Shown here one piece after another: positions 8,679-15,174 of a stretch of 39,822 nt of DNA. The DNA comes from a virus. Position 1 is the stretch's first letter. Each line of letters starts with the position of its first letter. The notes beneath the pieces are model-generated. The model was not told where the DNA came from. It worked only from the letters and a program-made list of their open reading frames with translations, and searched no databases. The stretch covers positions 1 to 39,822 of IMG/VR virus record IMGVR_UViG_3300048930_001091; one strand, given 5' to 3'. The position numbers were made by a program, and so were the translations under genes.

Positions 8679-9502
8679 GGGACTGGAGCTGCGGGATTTG
8701 TGTAGGCGCGGCCTCCGAGGGTCAGCACGAGGTTGCCGTTGACGATCTGGGCGAGTGGTGCGCCGGGGGTGTAGGGAATTTCGGCGACGGGCCAGGTGTA
8801 GATCTGGCCGCTGGTGGTGAGCAGGGCGTTGCCGTTGACGACGGTGAGGCCGAGGCCGGATCCGGCTCCTACGGCGGCCACGGGCCAGGTCCAGATGACT
8901 GGGCCGACGGCGAAATTGGCGTTTCCGGACACTACGGAGATTCCACCTGTGCCGTTGCCCAACAGGGCGTAGATCTGGGCGGCGGTCAGGTAGAGTTCTG
9001 GCGGCGTGGGTGGTGTCCCTCCGCCGAGGGCACGGTCGCGTACGATCGCGATTTCACCGGCGCCGAGGGTGGCTCGTTGGTCATTCTGATCGACTGCGAC
9101 GATGCTGAGCCAGGCGGTTCGCTGCTTCTGCGCGAAGGCGAATGCAAGTTCGGCTGTGGTGTATTCTATGACCGCGTGTTGGGCCGATCCAGCCGCCCAC
9201 TGGGCCTCGGTTAGGCCGGCGTTGAGCCCGCCGGCGGCAATGACTTTGCCGGGCGCCAGGAGCGTGCCATCGAGCTGGCTGTTCCACAGTTCACACACAA
9301 TCTCACGCCAGCCGGCCCAGGAGGTGACCAGCTTGGGTGCTGTGGCGGTCGGTTCATCGATGCCGAGTTCGATGCGCAGCGCGTTGGCCACCCAGATGCT
9401 CGCTGTGCGGCCGGTCAGGGTGTCGATCAACGCCGTGGATGGATCACCCGGGGTGCGGGAGCTCAAGCGTAGCCGGAGGCGTCTGTGGAGCAGGGCTGGC
9501 AT
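8675..9502 (-). CDS. tail/fibre-associated protein, repeat-containing C-terminus
   Basis: 275 residues, start taken at ATG 9502, which shares one base with the stop of the glycosyltransferase gene (TGATG). The N-terminal half begins MPALLHRRLRLRLSSRTPGD and is of unknown fold. The C-terminal part (about 190-270) contains three diverged units built on a 'VVNGNALLTTSGQIYTWPVA' type pattern, suggesting short beta repeats of a tail-tip or fibre protein. No signal peptide is present, unlike the next three genes, so this could be the particle-attached adaptor onto which fibres are mounted. That role is inference. Confidence 0.6.
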   Translation of the reverse strand: MPALLHRRLRLRLSSRTPGDPSTALIDTLTGRTASIWVANALRIELGIDEPTATAPKLVTSWAGWREIVCELWNSQLDGTLLAPGKVIAAGGLNAGLTEAQWAAGSAQHAVIEYTTAELAFAFAQKQRTAWLSIVAVDQNDQRATLGAGEIAIVRDRALGGGTPPTPPELYLTAAQIYALLGNGTGGISVVSGNANFAVGPVIWTWPVAAVGAGSGLGLTVVNGNALLTTSGQIYTWPVAEIPYTPGAPLAQIVNGNLVLTLGGRAYTNPAAPVP

Positions 9503-10131
9503 CAGGTGTCCTTCGTTTCCGGGTTTGCCCAACTGCCAGCGAATCCCGGATCAACCCATCCTTCCGGATTCGCTGGGACGCCTTTGTACCACTGGTGGGT
9601 AAATGCGATCGCGCTACTGACCAACACGACCCTCCAAGGCCGTGCTTTGAGTGCGGTCCACCAGCATTCCGGGCCAGTCACCATTGCAACATTTCTGTGC
9701 TTCAGAAGCCGAACATCGCGCAGCTGGTGGCGGCATACGCACTGAGTCATCGGATGGCCTGGCTCTCTGAAGTAGACGAGACCACTCGCAATTTGAGCGT
9801 GACCGCTGCGCCCCAATTCGATCGTCAACCAAGCCTCGTTCTGATTACAAAAATCGGCGAGAGGCTGGAAATTGACAGGCCGGCTGTCGGTTCCGATCGC
9901 GAGGCCACCATAGTCTCGAAGTGCGCGGGCAAGTATCAGATCGGCACGCATGGCGTGGTGAGAACAAACGCCGGCGTGGGTCGCATAGTCGGCCCACTGG
10001 GCAGCTGCCGTATCGTGATCCCAAAGACGGAGATCGACACCTTGAGCGCGCCACCTGTCCAGGTTCGCACGGTACTCCGCTGGGAGATTGTTTTCTCCCT
10101 GAATCCATACAGCGTGGGCCACCAGTCTCAT
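9502..10131 (-). CDS. GT32-like (DXD sugar-binding) glycosyltransferase
   Basis: 209-residue protein with the outline of the GT32/Gly_transf_sug group: N-terminal 'HAVWIQGENNLPAEYRANLD', then 'LRLWDHDTA', the helix 'MRADLILARALRDYGG' (about residues 61-76) and directly after it 'LAIGTDSRPV' (about 77-86) where the family normally has a YLDTDV-like DXD strand. Only the second Asp (D82) of the DXD pair is kept; the first position is Gly, so metal or nucleotide-sugar binding may be altered. Being next to the fibre genes, it might glycosylate fibres or remodel a host glycan receptor. It overlaps the endolysin candidate by ATGA and the following gene by one base. Confidence 0.7.
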   Translation of the reverse strand: MRLVAHAVWIQGENNLPAEYRANLDRWRAQGVDLRLWDHDTAAAQWADYATHAGVCSHHAMRADLILARALRDYGGLAIGTDSRPVNFQPLADFCNQNEAWLTIELGRSGHAQIASGLVYFREPGHPMTQCVCRHQLRDVRLLKHRNVAMVTGPECWWTALKARPWRVVLVSSAIAFTHQWYKGVPANPEGWVDPGFAGSWANPETKDT

Positions 10132-10727
10132 GCGTCAGGCCGTTCGATGAGGATGAGCGGGAAGGTTGCTGTTGCTGCCACGCCATAGCGGTCGAGGAGG
10201 TCGTAGCCAGCGACACGGAAGGCATGCCACATGGCAACCGGGATGGTGAGGCAACCCTCTGACGATGTACCCTGGGTACCGCCTTTGTGCAGGTTGATGC
10301 CGAAGCAACCCGTGTCGGTTTTCACGAAGGTGCCAGATTTGTGAATGCGGTCGATAGAGACCGGGTTGGAGCCTTGGCCGAAAGCGGCGTATTGGCCCTT
10401 GTGTTTCCAGCGCCGGAACCGCCAGACGCCGGGCCGGAGCATGGCCATGTACTGGCCGGCGCGCGGATTCCAGCCGAAGCGGGATGGATCGGCATTCGCG
10501 TTCCAGGCGCTGAAGTGGTCAGGCGCCAGCCAGAAGGCGGCATCGTCGTACATGCCGAGATCGTTCCGACCTGGACGACCCATGGTGTCCCGGCGATAAC
10601 CGCGCACGATCACGCAGGCGACCTTGTCGGTCGTCCGGAAGTTCGGGTGTTTCTGCATCGGCAGAATCAACCGTTCGATATCGGCAAGGGTGGCCTTCGG
10701 CTGAGTTGTCGGGCAGGCGGCAGGCAT
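10128..10727 (-). CDS. putative endolysin / YkuD-like peptidase
   Basis: 199-residue protein ending with a region 'GCFGINLHKGGTQGTSSEGC' (about residues 140-159) that resembles the L,D-transpeptidase/YkuD signature of His followed by Gly, then S-x-G-C, with H147 and C159 as candidate catalytic residues. The middle part, 'GRNDLGMYDDAAFWLAPDHF', is found in phage proteins of this kind as I recall, but I cannot name the family with certainty. It lies in the lysis block, downstream of holin and spanin-like genes, so cleavage of host peptidoglycan at lysis is the natural guess. It has no signal peptide, consistent with holin-dependent release. A peptide-binding or cross-linking enzyme is the alternative. 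Confidence 0.55.
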   Translation of the reverse strand: MPAACPTTQPKATLADIERLILPMQKHPNFRTTDKVACVIVRGYRRDTMGRPGRNDLGMYDDAAFWLAPDHFSAWNANADPSRFGWNPRAGQYMAMLRPGVWRFRRWKHKGQYAAFGQGSNPVSIDRIHKSGTFVKTDTGCFGINLHKGGTQGTSSEGCLTIPVAMWHAFRVAGYDLLDRYGVAATATFPLILIERPDA

Positions 10728-10757
10728 GACGATGGCAGCGGTGGCGAGGCGACGTGA

Positions 10758-11012
10758 TTACTTGACCTTCCGCGCGTAGCTGACGGCGAGCTCGATTAGG
10801 ACGTTCACGGCGGCGGTTCCCATTTCGCGGCCGTTGTCTGAGAGCCATCTGAGGATCATTCTTCCGACGATTTTCGCCTTTTCGGATCCGTCGATGTCGG
10901 TGCGCATGGCAAGCGAGCGGACGGCGTTGAGGGCGAAATCGAAGTCGGCGCGGCTCAGGCCGTGCAGCCACGCGATCAGGCGGGTGATGATGAGGGTGTA
11001 GAATGCGGTCAT
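10758..11012 (-). CDS. small protein of unknown function in the lysis block
   Basis: 84 residues starting MTAFYTLIITRLIAWLHGLS, with a short hydrophobic N-terminal segment and a soluble helical remainder with many Arg, Ala and Asp residues. ATG 11012 is preferred over an upstream in-frame start at 11135 because the extension looks non-coding. It sits between spanin-like and endolysin-like genes, so a lysis role (antiholin, accessory membrane protein) is possible. I recognise no family. Confidence 0.5.
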   Translation of the reverse strand: MTAFYTLIITRLIAWLHGLSRADFDFALNAVRSLAMRTDIDGSEKAKIVGRMILRWLSDNGREMGTAAVNVLIELAVSYARKVK

Positions 11013-11302
11013 GGTGGTTGCTGTTGGATGCGGCCTGACCAGGTCAAGCTGGGAAAAGCTGCAGTCTGCAACGTTGGCGCCGCACTTGCCGTTGACTGGG
11101 GCGACGCCGATGGGCGCCCCATAGTTCCGGAGCATTACCAGTGTTTTGTACCAGGCCCTTCGCTAGGCGAATGGAAGTGGCTTCCCAAGCGGGAGCGCAC
11201 GCGGCGATCATTAAAATCTGCGTTGGAATCTGCGAAGCGAGTGCGTGGGACACCCCCAGTAGAATGTGTTTTAACATATTGAACTGTTGTTGGTTGGTGG
11301 GA
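11013..11302. other. 290-base stretch without a firm gene; possible 77-residue ORF on minus strand
   Basis: Between the spanin pair and the 84-residue gene there is one candidate ORF on the minus strand (11277 to 11044) starting MLKHILLGVSHALASQIPTQ. Its second half is Arg-rich and looks like out-of-frame coding DNA. A second frame (from 11135) reads 'APVNGKCGANVADCSFSQ', more protein-like, and runs in frame into the next gene. A frameshifted or decayed small gene is possible. The first part is noticeably AT-richer than the surrounding DNA. Confidence 0.3.
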
Positions 11303-11665
11303 TCAAAGAGGCAGAGCGCGCCTCACCTCGGGGACATCTCCAGCAGCCGGATCACCTCCGGGCTGAACCACTGTTCGTCGTGAGCTGGGACGTAGGTCCC
11401 GTCCTTCGTCTGCACCGGCTGACCTGCGGGCAAGATCAGCATACCGGGCTGATAAAGCGTCGGCGGCTGCTTGCGCGGCTTGGATGCGCTGCACGAGGTG
11501 AGTGGCCAGGTGCTGATCAGCCAGGAGAGCGCTGCCGCGCAGACGATCGTGCTCAAGTGTGAGTTGGCGGACTTCATCGAGAAGAGCGTTTTTTTGTCGG
11601 CGGTATTCGGCCGTGTTGCGCAGCTCGATCCAGAGCAGCGCGGCGCGGAGAAGTGATCCGAACAT
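11303..11665 (-). CDS. Rz-like inner-membrane spanin (i-spanin) candidate
   Basis: 120 residues beginning MFGSLLRAALLWIELRNTAE: a short N-terminal hydrophobic anchor (about residues 3-14) followed by a long charged helix with heptad-like spacing (about 20-85), the layout of Rz-type i-spanins. These join an outer-membrane lipoprotein to disrupt the outer membrane of Gram-negative hosts. ATG 11665 shares a base with the holin stop (TGATG). The gene contains the whole Rz1-like lipoprotein gene in another frame, as in lambda-type nested spanin pairs; that arrangement is the main support. The hydrophobic anchor is short, which lowers certainty. Confidence 0.65.
   Translation of the reverse strand: MFGSLLRAALLWIELRNTAEYRRQKNALLDEVRQLTLEHDRLRGSALLADQHLATHLVQRIQAAQAAADALSARYADLARRSAGADEGRDLRPSSRRTVVQPGGDPAAGDVPEVRRALPL
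11323..11577 (-). CDS. Rz1-like outer-membrane lipoprotein (o-spanin) nested inside the Rz-like gene
   Basis: 84-residue lipoprotein. A signal peptide of about 28 residues ends in the lipobox LTSC with Cys29 as the lipidation site, followed by a Pro-rich mature part ('KPRKQPPTLYQPG') and 'AGQPVQTKDGTYVPAHDEQW'. Small size, lipobox and proline content fit Rz1-type o-spanins. The gene lies entirely within the Rz-like gene in a different reading frame, so both proteins are encoded by the same 255 bases. The reading with a lipobox in one frame and a coiled coil in the other is hard to explain by chance. Confidence 0.7.
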   Translation of the reverse strand: MKSANSHLSTIVCAAALSWLISTWPLTSCSASKPRKQPPTLYQPGMLILPAGQPVQTKDGTYVPAHDEQWFSPEVIRLLEMSPR

Positions 11666-11859
11666 CAAGGCTGAGGCGGTGTGCTCTGCTTCTGGGCGAA
11701 GCGGAGCAAATTGTAGAGGGCAGTCAGGACCGTGGTGGCAGTGATGGCCCAGCCTGCACTGAGCTGATCGAGTACGGTGAGGCCGGCGGTGATAAACACT
11801 CCGGCCGTGCTGAGCCAGAATTCGGTGGTTTTGATGCCGGGCTTGAGCGGTGGTTTCAT
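11665..11859 (-). CDS. holin-like membrane protein
   Basis: 64-residue protein with two predicted membrane segments (about residues 14-30 and 35-52) separated by a short turn, a short basic N-terminus and a polar C-terminus with Lys and Gln: the shape of a small class II holin. It would form pores in the inner membrane that time lysis and release the endolysin. ATG 11859 is chosen over an upstream GTG at 11901, which would only add a Pro-rich tail. Its TGA overlaps the Rz-like ATG. Confidence 0.65.
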   Translation of the reverse strand: MKPPLKPGIKTTEFWLSTAGVFITAGLTVLDQLSAGWAITATTVLTALYNLLRFAQKQSTPPQP

Positions 11860-11927
11860 TGGCGGTGGTGGTTGCGGTTTTGGCGGCGTGCGGTGGCACA
11901 CCGCCGGTCTTGGCGGTGAAGGTGGTC

Positions 11928-12320
11928 TTAGGGCGCGTGCGTGGCCTTGGTAACGTCGGCCGCGATTGCGGCGCGTTTGGTGGCTTCCTTGCCAGCGGCG
12001 ACGGCACGGGTGGTGCCTTCGGTGGCGACCAGGCGTTTCGTCATTCCGTCCTGTAAAATCTGCTGACCAGTGGTGGCGGCATCAGCGACGATGTCAGTCG
12101 CCACAACCGTCCCGACTGTTTTGACGCCTGTGCTGAAGCTTTTCGACGTGTCGAGGGACTCGGCCTCCAGTCCCTCGGCCGTTTGTTTCAGGCCGCGTGC
12201 GTCTCCGCCGACGCTGGCGTAGAGGTAGGTCCCCTTGTTGCGATTGCCGGTGGCGATCTGGCATGACGCTGCCGATAGGGCCAATGGGGCCAATAGGGCC
12301 AGTATGCGGATGGAGTGCAT
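11928..12320 (-). CDS. small lipoprotein of unknown function
   Basis: 130-residue protein with an N-terminal signal and a lipobox-like LSAASC (Cys20), followed by an Ala/Thr-rich helical mature part with 'GVKTVGTVVATDIVADAATT' in its middle. It is predicted to be anchored in a membrane facing the periplasm. Its place between small membrane/coiled-coil genes and the holin suggests a role in lysis or in the host envelope, for example superinfection exclusion, but no family is recognised. The same 'LSAASC' string occurs in the secreted protein at 13424-13936. Confidence 0.6.
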   Translation of the reverse strand: MHSIRILALLAPLALSAASCQIATGNRNKGTYLYASVGGDARGLKQTAEGLEAESLDTSKSFSTGVKTVGTVVATDIVADAATTGQQILQDGMTKRLVATEGTTRAVAAGKEATKRAAIAADVTKATHAP

Positions 12321-12346
12321 TGCGGTGGACGAGGCGTGGGTTGGGG

Positions 12347-12607
12347 TCAGCCGTGGGGATCCCGTTCTTGAGCGAGCTGTCCGGCGGCGGTGATACGGTA
12401 GAAGACTTCCCCGCCCAGGGGATCGGTCTCGGAAGCGACCTGGCCGAGATCGAGCAGGAAGCGGCAGGCGCTCTCGACCTGGTCCTCAGTGCAGCTGTGC
12501 TCGGGCTTGAGGGCCCGGGCGATGCTGGCGGCGCTGCGGGCGACGCTGGACCGGACGTAAAGGAAATGGCGCACGGCGCGCCGGAGTTCGGCTGGATCCA
12601 TACTCAC
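12347..12607 (-). CDS. small winged-helix-like protein
   Basis: 86 residues with the helix-helix-strand pattern of a winged helix: 'ELRRAVRHFLYVRSSVARSA', 'TEDQVESACRFLLDLGQVAS' and 'EVFYRITAAGQLAQERD' as wing strands. Mu-like phages carry small proteins of this kind near DUF2730 genes, and DNA binding is possible. The start is GTG 12607, giving a GTGA overlap with the upstream gene, although ATG 12601 is only two codons further on. Confidence 0.6.
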   Translation of the reverse strand: MSMDPAELRRAVRHFLYVRSSVARSAASIARALKPEHSCTEDQVESACRFLLDLGQVASETDPLGGEVFYRITAAGQLAQERDPHG

Positions 12608-12978
12608 GAAGCCCTCCCTTTTGCTGCTGCGCCTTCGAGTCGGCCGAGCGCGCGCTGGATGTCTTGCAGCTCGGCATTGACGGTGGCAGTCTGCTTGGTC
12701 TGCTCGTCCCGCAGGTCATCGAGCTTCTCGTTCACTTCTTTAAGGACGCCTTCGACCCGCTGTGTGATCGTGCTTTCCAGTTTGACCACCCGCTCCTCCA
12801 ACCTTGTGAACCCCGACTTGCTGGCGAAGCGCTCATCGTAGCTCGGCTTCGGGCGTGTGCCGTTCCAGATGTCGAGCACAGTCTTGACGAACGAGAGGAA
12901 CGTCATCACGAACATCGTGCCAATCCCCCACAGGACGGCGGGATCATCGAAACTCAGCGAAGCTTGAACGGGCAACAT
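12604..12978 (-). CDS. membrane-anchored coiled-coil protein, DUF2730-like (Mu gp25-type)
   Basis: 124 residues: one membrane segment (about residues 14-36, 'LWGIGTMFVMTFLSFVKTVL') followed by a long charged coiled coil (about 50-115, 'LEERVVKLESTITQ', 'ELQDIQRALGRLEG'). This arrangement and its place next to the winged-helix gene resemble the DUF2730 family of Mu-like phages, whose function is unknown. It overlaps the next gene by GTGA. Confidence 0.6.
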   Translation of the reverse strand: MLPVQASLSFDDPAVLWGIGTMFVMTFLSFVKTVLDIWNGTRPKPSYDERFASKSGFTRLEERVVKLESTITQRVEGVLKEVNEKLDDLRDEQTKQTATVNAELQDIQRALGRLEGAAAKGRAS

Positions 12979-13047
12979 CGAGTGCCCATTCCACCACAGA
13001 TTTCAGCAAACCCTTTTAGCGGGAGGACAAGCCCGCAGGGGGAATCC
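12979..13047 (-). terminator. possible weak hairpin between leftward genes
   Basis: On the minus strand the spacer can form a short stem, GCGGGC pairing with CCCGC, followed by TAAAA rather than a U-run. It may be a weak terminator or pause site separating the repressor-proximal genes from the lysis/structural block. The evidence is only the short inverted repeat at about 13018-13039. Confidence 0.25.
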
Positions 13048-13416
13048 TCAGTCTTTCTGGCCTGGCTCGCGGGTGAGCGGACGGATTTCCACTCGGTGCC
13101 CTAGCTGCTTCTCCAATTCACTCAGGGCCGCAACGAAGTGATCGAGCAGCTTTCGCGTTTCCTCGGCGGTGTGGCCGCGAGAGCGGAACTTCCTTCCCGC
13201 AATGTCGATTTCTACTTCGCTCATGCCCATCAGGCTCATCATGGCCTGCGCGACTTCTCGCACCGGCCCGGCAATTTGCAAGATGGCCTGAGCCCAGCCT
13301 CCCTCAGAGTTGGCAACCTCGTACAGTTCCTGGACCTCACATCCATGGATGGAGATCACTTCCGGCGCAGGTAGATCACAGCCGCTGGCCGCGAGGATGA
13401 TCGTGATTTCTTCCAT
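13048..13416 (-). CDS. conserved-looking protein of unknown function
   Basis: 122 residues, acidic, with a mixed N-terminal half ('PAPEVISIHGCEVQELYEVA') and a helical C-terminal half ('HTAEETRKLLDHFVAALSEL'). No membrane segment, signal or known motif is visible. It follows the secreted-protein gene by 7 bases and therefore probably belongs to the same leftward transcript. Confidence 0.55.
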   Translation of the reverse strand: MEEITIILAASGCDLPAPEVISIHGCEVQELYEVANSEGGWAQAILQIAGPVREVAQAMMSLMGMSEVEIDIAGRKFRSRGHTAEETRKLLDHFVAALSELEKQLGHRVEIRPLTREPGQKD

Positions 13417-13423
13417 GAGTTTT

Positions 13424-13936
13424 TCACTTTGGCTCGTCTACGCCTACCAACCGGCAGTCGTGGACGGAGAGGTTTAGAGAAAAGTCGCCCCACAGATTGC
13501 CGTAACGAGTGCTCACGAGACGCCCCTCGATTTCCGCCGAGGTTCCCTGCTTCATGGCCGAGAGTAGCGGCCGCCACTTTTCATCGAAGCCAGCAAACAC
13601 TCTGATTTTGTGCCCTTCGTTGTTCTTGATTTCTGCGAAGAAGGTCAGCTTTGGCCAATCAGCCACCTCCAGCATTTTCAGCGTCATTCGGAACGTCGGG
13701 TTCTTCACAGCCAGGCTGGTGGCCAGGCTCTCGTTGGCCAGTTTTCTCTGTGCAGTCGTCCATTTGGTCGGCTTGATCTTCCCCAAGTCTGAGGGCACGC
13801 CATCGAGGATCTGGCGGTAATTCGTTATGGGCTGTTGCTCCGTTGCCTTCAGGCCTGGAGGAGCCGCAAGGCACGAGGCTGCGCTCAGGACGAGACACAG
13901 TGGGAGCAGGATCGTGATTTCAGGATTGGAGTTCAT
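13424..13936 (-). CDS. secreted protein or lipoprotein, possible lysogenic-conversion gene
   Basis: 170 residues from ATG 13936, which shares a base with the TAA of the preceding gene. The N-terminus has a hydrophobic signal segment ending 'LVLSAASCLAAPPG', which could be cut after residue 24 or lipidated at Cys22. The mature part has no recognised family; it contains 'FFAEIKNNEGHKIRVFAGFD' and 'GTSAEIEGRLVSTRYGNLWG', the latter like a small OB-type beta fold. It lies second downstream of the repressor gene in an overlapping series, so it may be made in lysogens and act on the host envelope. Confidence 0.6.
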   Translation of the reverse strand: MNSNPEITILLPLCLVLSAASCLAAPPGLKATEQQPITNYRQILDGVPSDLGKIKPTKWTTAQRKLANESLATSLAVKNPTFRMTLKMLEVADWPKLTFFAEIKNNEGHKIRVFAGFDEKWRPLLSAMKQGTSAEIEGRLVSTRYGNLWGDFSLNLSVHDCRLVGVDEPK

Positions 13937-14643
13937 TACGGCAGGTTGATCAGAGCATTTTCTTCGAACCATGAGCGCTGACGCCGCGCGTTCCCGAGCT
14001 GCCAATCGACAAACGTGGACTTCTTCCTGTAGGGAAGCGGATCGCCCGCCAAGTGTGTTCCAGACCGTACATGCAGACGATTGAACCGGATCTTCTTGCG
14101 GAGGACCAAGGTCAGATCTACCCCAGCGCCGCTGGCGCCGAACGTGGACTGAAGGATTCTGAGCGGAGGCTTTGACACGGCTTCCAATTCGGTACGTACC
14201 AGGGCCGCGCCGGCCGCATCATTCGCCTCAAGCAGTTTTGCCTCGAGCTTGCGAAGCTCGCCTGCACACCACGCCAGCGCTGTTCGGCTGGCCCGTTCAT
14301 AGGCTCGCTCATATTCCGACCGGAGCTTGCGAAGACGGGTCAACCGCGAAGAGTTTTTTCCGTCTGGAATTTTCAAAGGCGCGAGACCAAGAATCGCAAT
14401 TGGGGAATCCGCCTCACTCGTGGCGGCATCTGCGGAGTAGACGTCCTTCGCCGCCAATGCCTCCTTCGCGAGGTCGTGGAGGTCCTTTCGATATTTGATG
14501 GTGTCTGGTTCGAGAGTCTTCGCCCGAAGCACTTCAAATTCAGAGGCAATTTTGTCCAAGGCAGCACTTGTCGAATCGGTTTGGGCCGCAAAGCAGAACG
14601 CTGCGCTAAGGAGGAGCCACAAGGGGAGGATGGGTAGTTTCAT
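13936..14643 (-). CDS. secreted helical protein coupled to the repressor gene
   Basis: 235-residue protein with a Sec signal (MKLPILPLWLLLSAAFCFAA). The mature part is largely helical and charged, with 'RKLRSEYERAYERASRTALA' and then 'ELRKLEAKLLEANDAAGAAL' before '..ELEAV', a pattern I associate with many secreted proteins of Verrucomicrobia and Planctomycetes. The C-terminal 70 residues look beta-rich. It starts inside the repressor stop (ATGA), so it should be translated together with the repressor and present in lysogens. This suggests a cargo gene acquired from the host, for example for surface exclusion; the function is unknown. Confidence 0.65.
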   Translation of the reverse strand: MKLPILPLWLLLSAAFCFAAQTDSTSAALDKIASEFEVLRAKTLEPDTIKYRKDLHDLAKEALAAKDVYSADAATSEADSPIAILGLAPLKIPDGKNSSRLTRLRKLRSEYERAYERASRTALAWCAGELRKLEAKLLEANDAAGAALVRTELEAVSKPPLRILQSTFGASGAGVDLTLVLRKKIRFNRLHVRSGTHLAGDPLPYRKKSTFVDWQLGNARRQRSWFEENALINLP

Positions 14644-15110
14644 TTCTTGGATCGGTTCTCAAAGTATTTTCCTAGGCGAATCGCGCAGTGCTCTATTGCC
14701 AACGCGAACATTCCTACAGATCGAGGGCTTGGATCTGCCAGATTCAACAGGCTACGGCAGTACGTCACGATTTCTGCGATCTCCAACTTCGGATCGATGT
14801 TGTCGCTGGGAATGACGGGAAACAGGTCATCGAGCTTCTTCAACATTGCCAGATTTTTGCGGTCGTCCTTCAGCCGCTCAACCGCCTCGGCAGTGGTGAC
14901 AGGTTCTATGGGATGATTGCCCGTGAGAAGCCATGCCCTTGTGGTGTTTAACGCAACGCAAAGATCCTCCAGCATTCTGCCGCGTGGTTTGGAACCGTTA
15001 ATCCAGCGAAGTACGGTACTCTGATGCGTCCGCAGTTCCCTAGCGAGAGCAGATTGAGTGTACCCGAGTTCAGCCATCCTTGATTGGAGGCGTGAGGAAA
15101 AATCTTCCAT
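14640..15110 (-). CDS. XRE-family phage repressor
   Basis: 156-residue regulator with an N-terminal helix-turn-helix: 'RMAELGYTQSALARELRTHQ' followed by 'STVLRWINGSKPRGRMLEDL' (about residues 11-50). This is the cI/XRE layout, with Gln and Ser/Thr positions of the recognition helix visible. The C-terminal part is helical and lacks a recognisable LexA-type Ser/Lys peptidase, so induction may not go through RecA-stimulated self-cleavage. It is transcribed leftward, away from the Cro/Ner-like gene, with the operator repeats between them. No Shine-Dalgarno lies upstream of ATG 15110; the leader is AT-rich. Confidence 0.85.
   Translation of the reverse strand: MEDFSSRLQSRMAELGYTQSALARELRTHQSTVLRWINGSKPRGRMLEDLCVALNTTRAWLLTGNHPIEPVTTAEAVERLKDDRKNLAMLKKLDDLFPVIPSDNIDPKLEIAEIVTYCRSLLNLADPSPRSVGMFALAIEHCAIRLGKYFENRSKK
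14951..14961. promoter_or_regulatory. possible auxiliary operator inside the repressor gene
   Basis: ACGCAACGCAA here is the reverse complement of TTGCGTTGCGT, a 10-base match to the tandem CTTGCGTTGCG repeats in the intergenic operator about 170 bases away. It lies in the codons for Cys-Val-Ala-Leu-Asn of the repressor, so it may be a coincidence of coding sequence, or a second site allowing DNA looping and self-repression. Confidence 0.3.
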
Positions 15111-15174
15111 AAAAAGTGATTTTCAACTTGCGTTGCGCTTGCGTTGCGAATACTGTGCGCGCACAACGCACACT
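15111..15174. promoter_or_regulatory. divergent operator/promoter region between repressor and Cro/Ner gene
   Basis: Two perfect tandem copies of CTTGCGTTGCG occur at 15127-15137 and 15138-15148. They are followed by the perfect 12-base palindrome TGTGCGCGCACA at 15154-15165 and an inverted copy of the repeat core, CAACGCA, at 15164-15170. This is the kind of repeated, partly palindromic sequence bound by repressor and Cro/Ner proteins. A weak rightward promoter could use TTGCGT (15128-15133) and TACTGT (15151-15156) with 17-base spacing, overlapping the repeats so that binding would block it. The promoter call is tentative; the repeats are certain. Confidence 0.7.

Noticed and set aside
11303-12007. 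Reading the Rz-like gene from an upstream start (234 residues)
   Set aside because: The extension is Pro/Arg/Thr-rich and overlaps the holin-like and lipoprotein genes; ATG 11665 overlaps the holin stop and starts the hydrophobic anchor.
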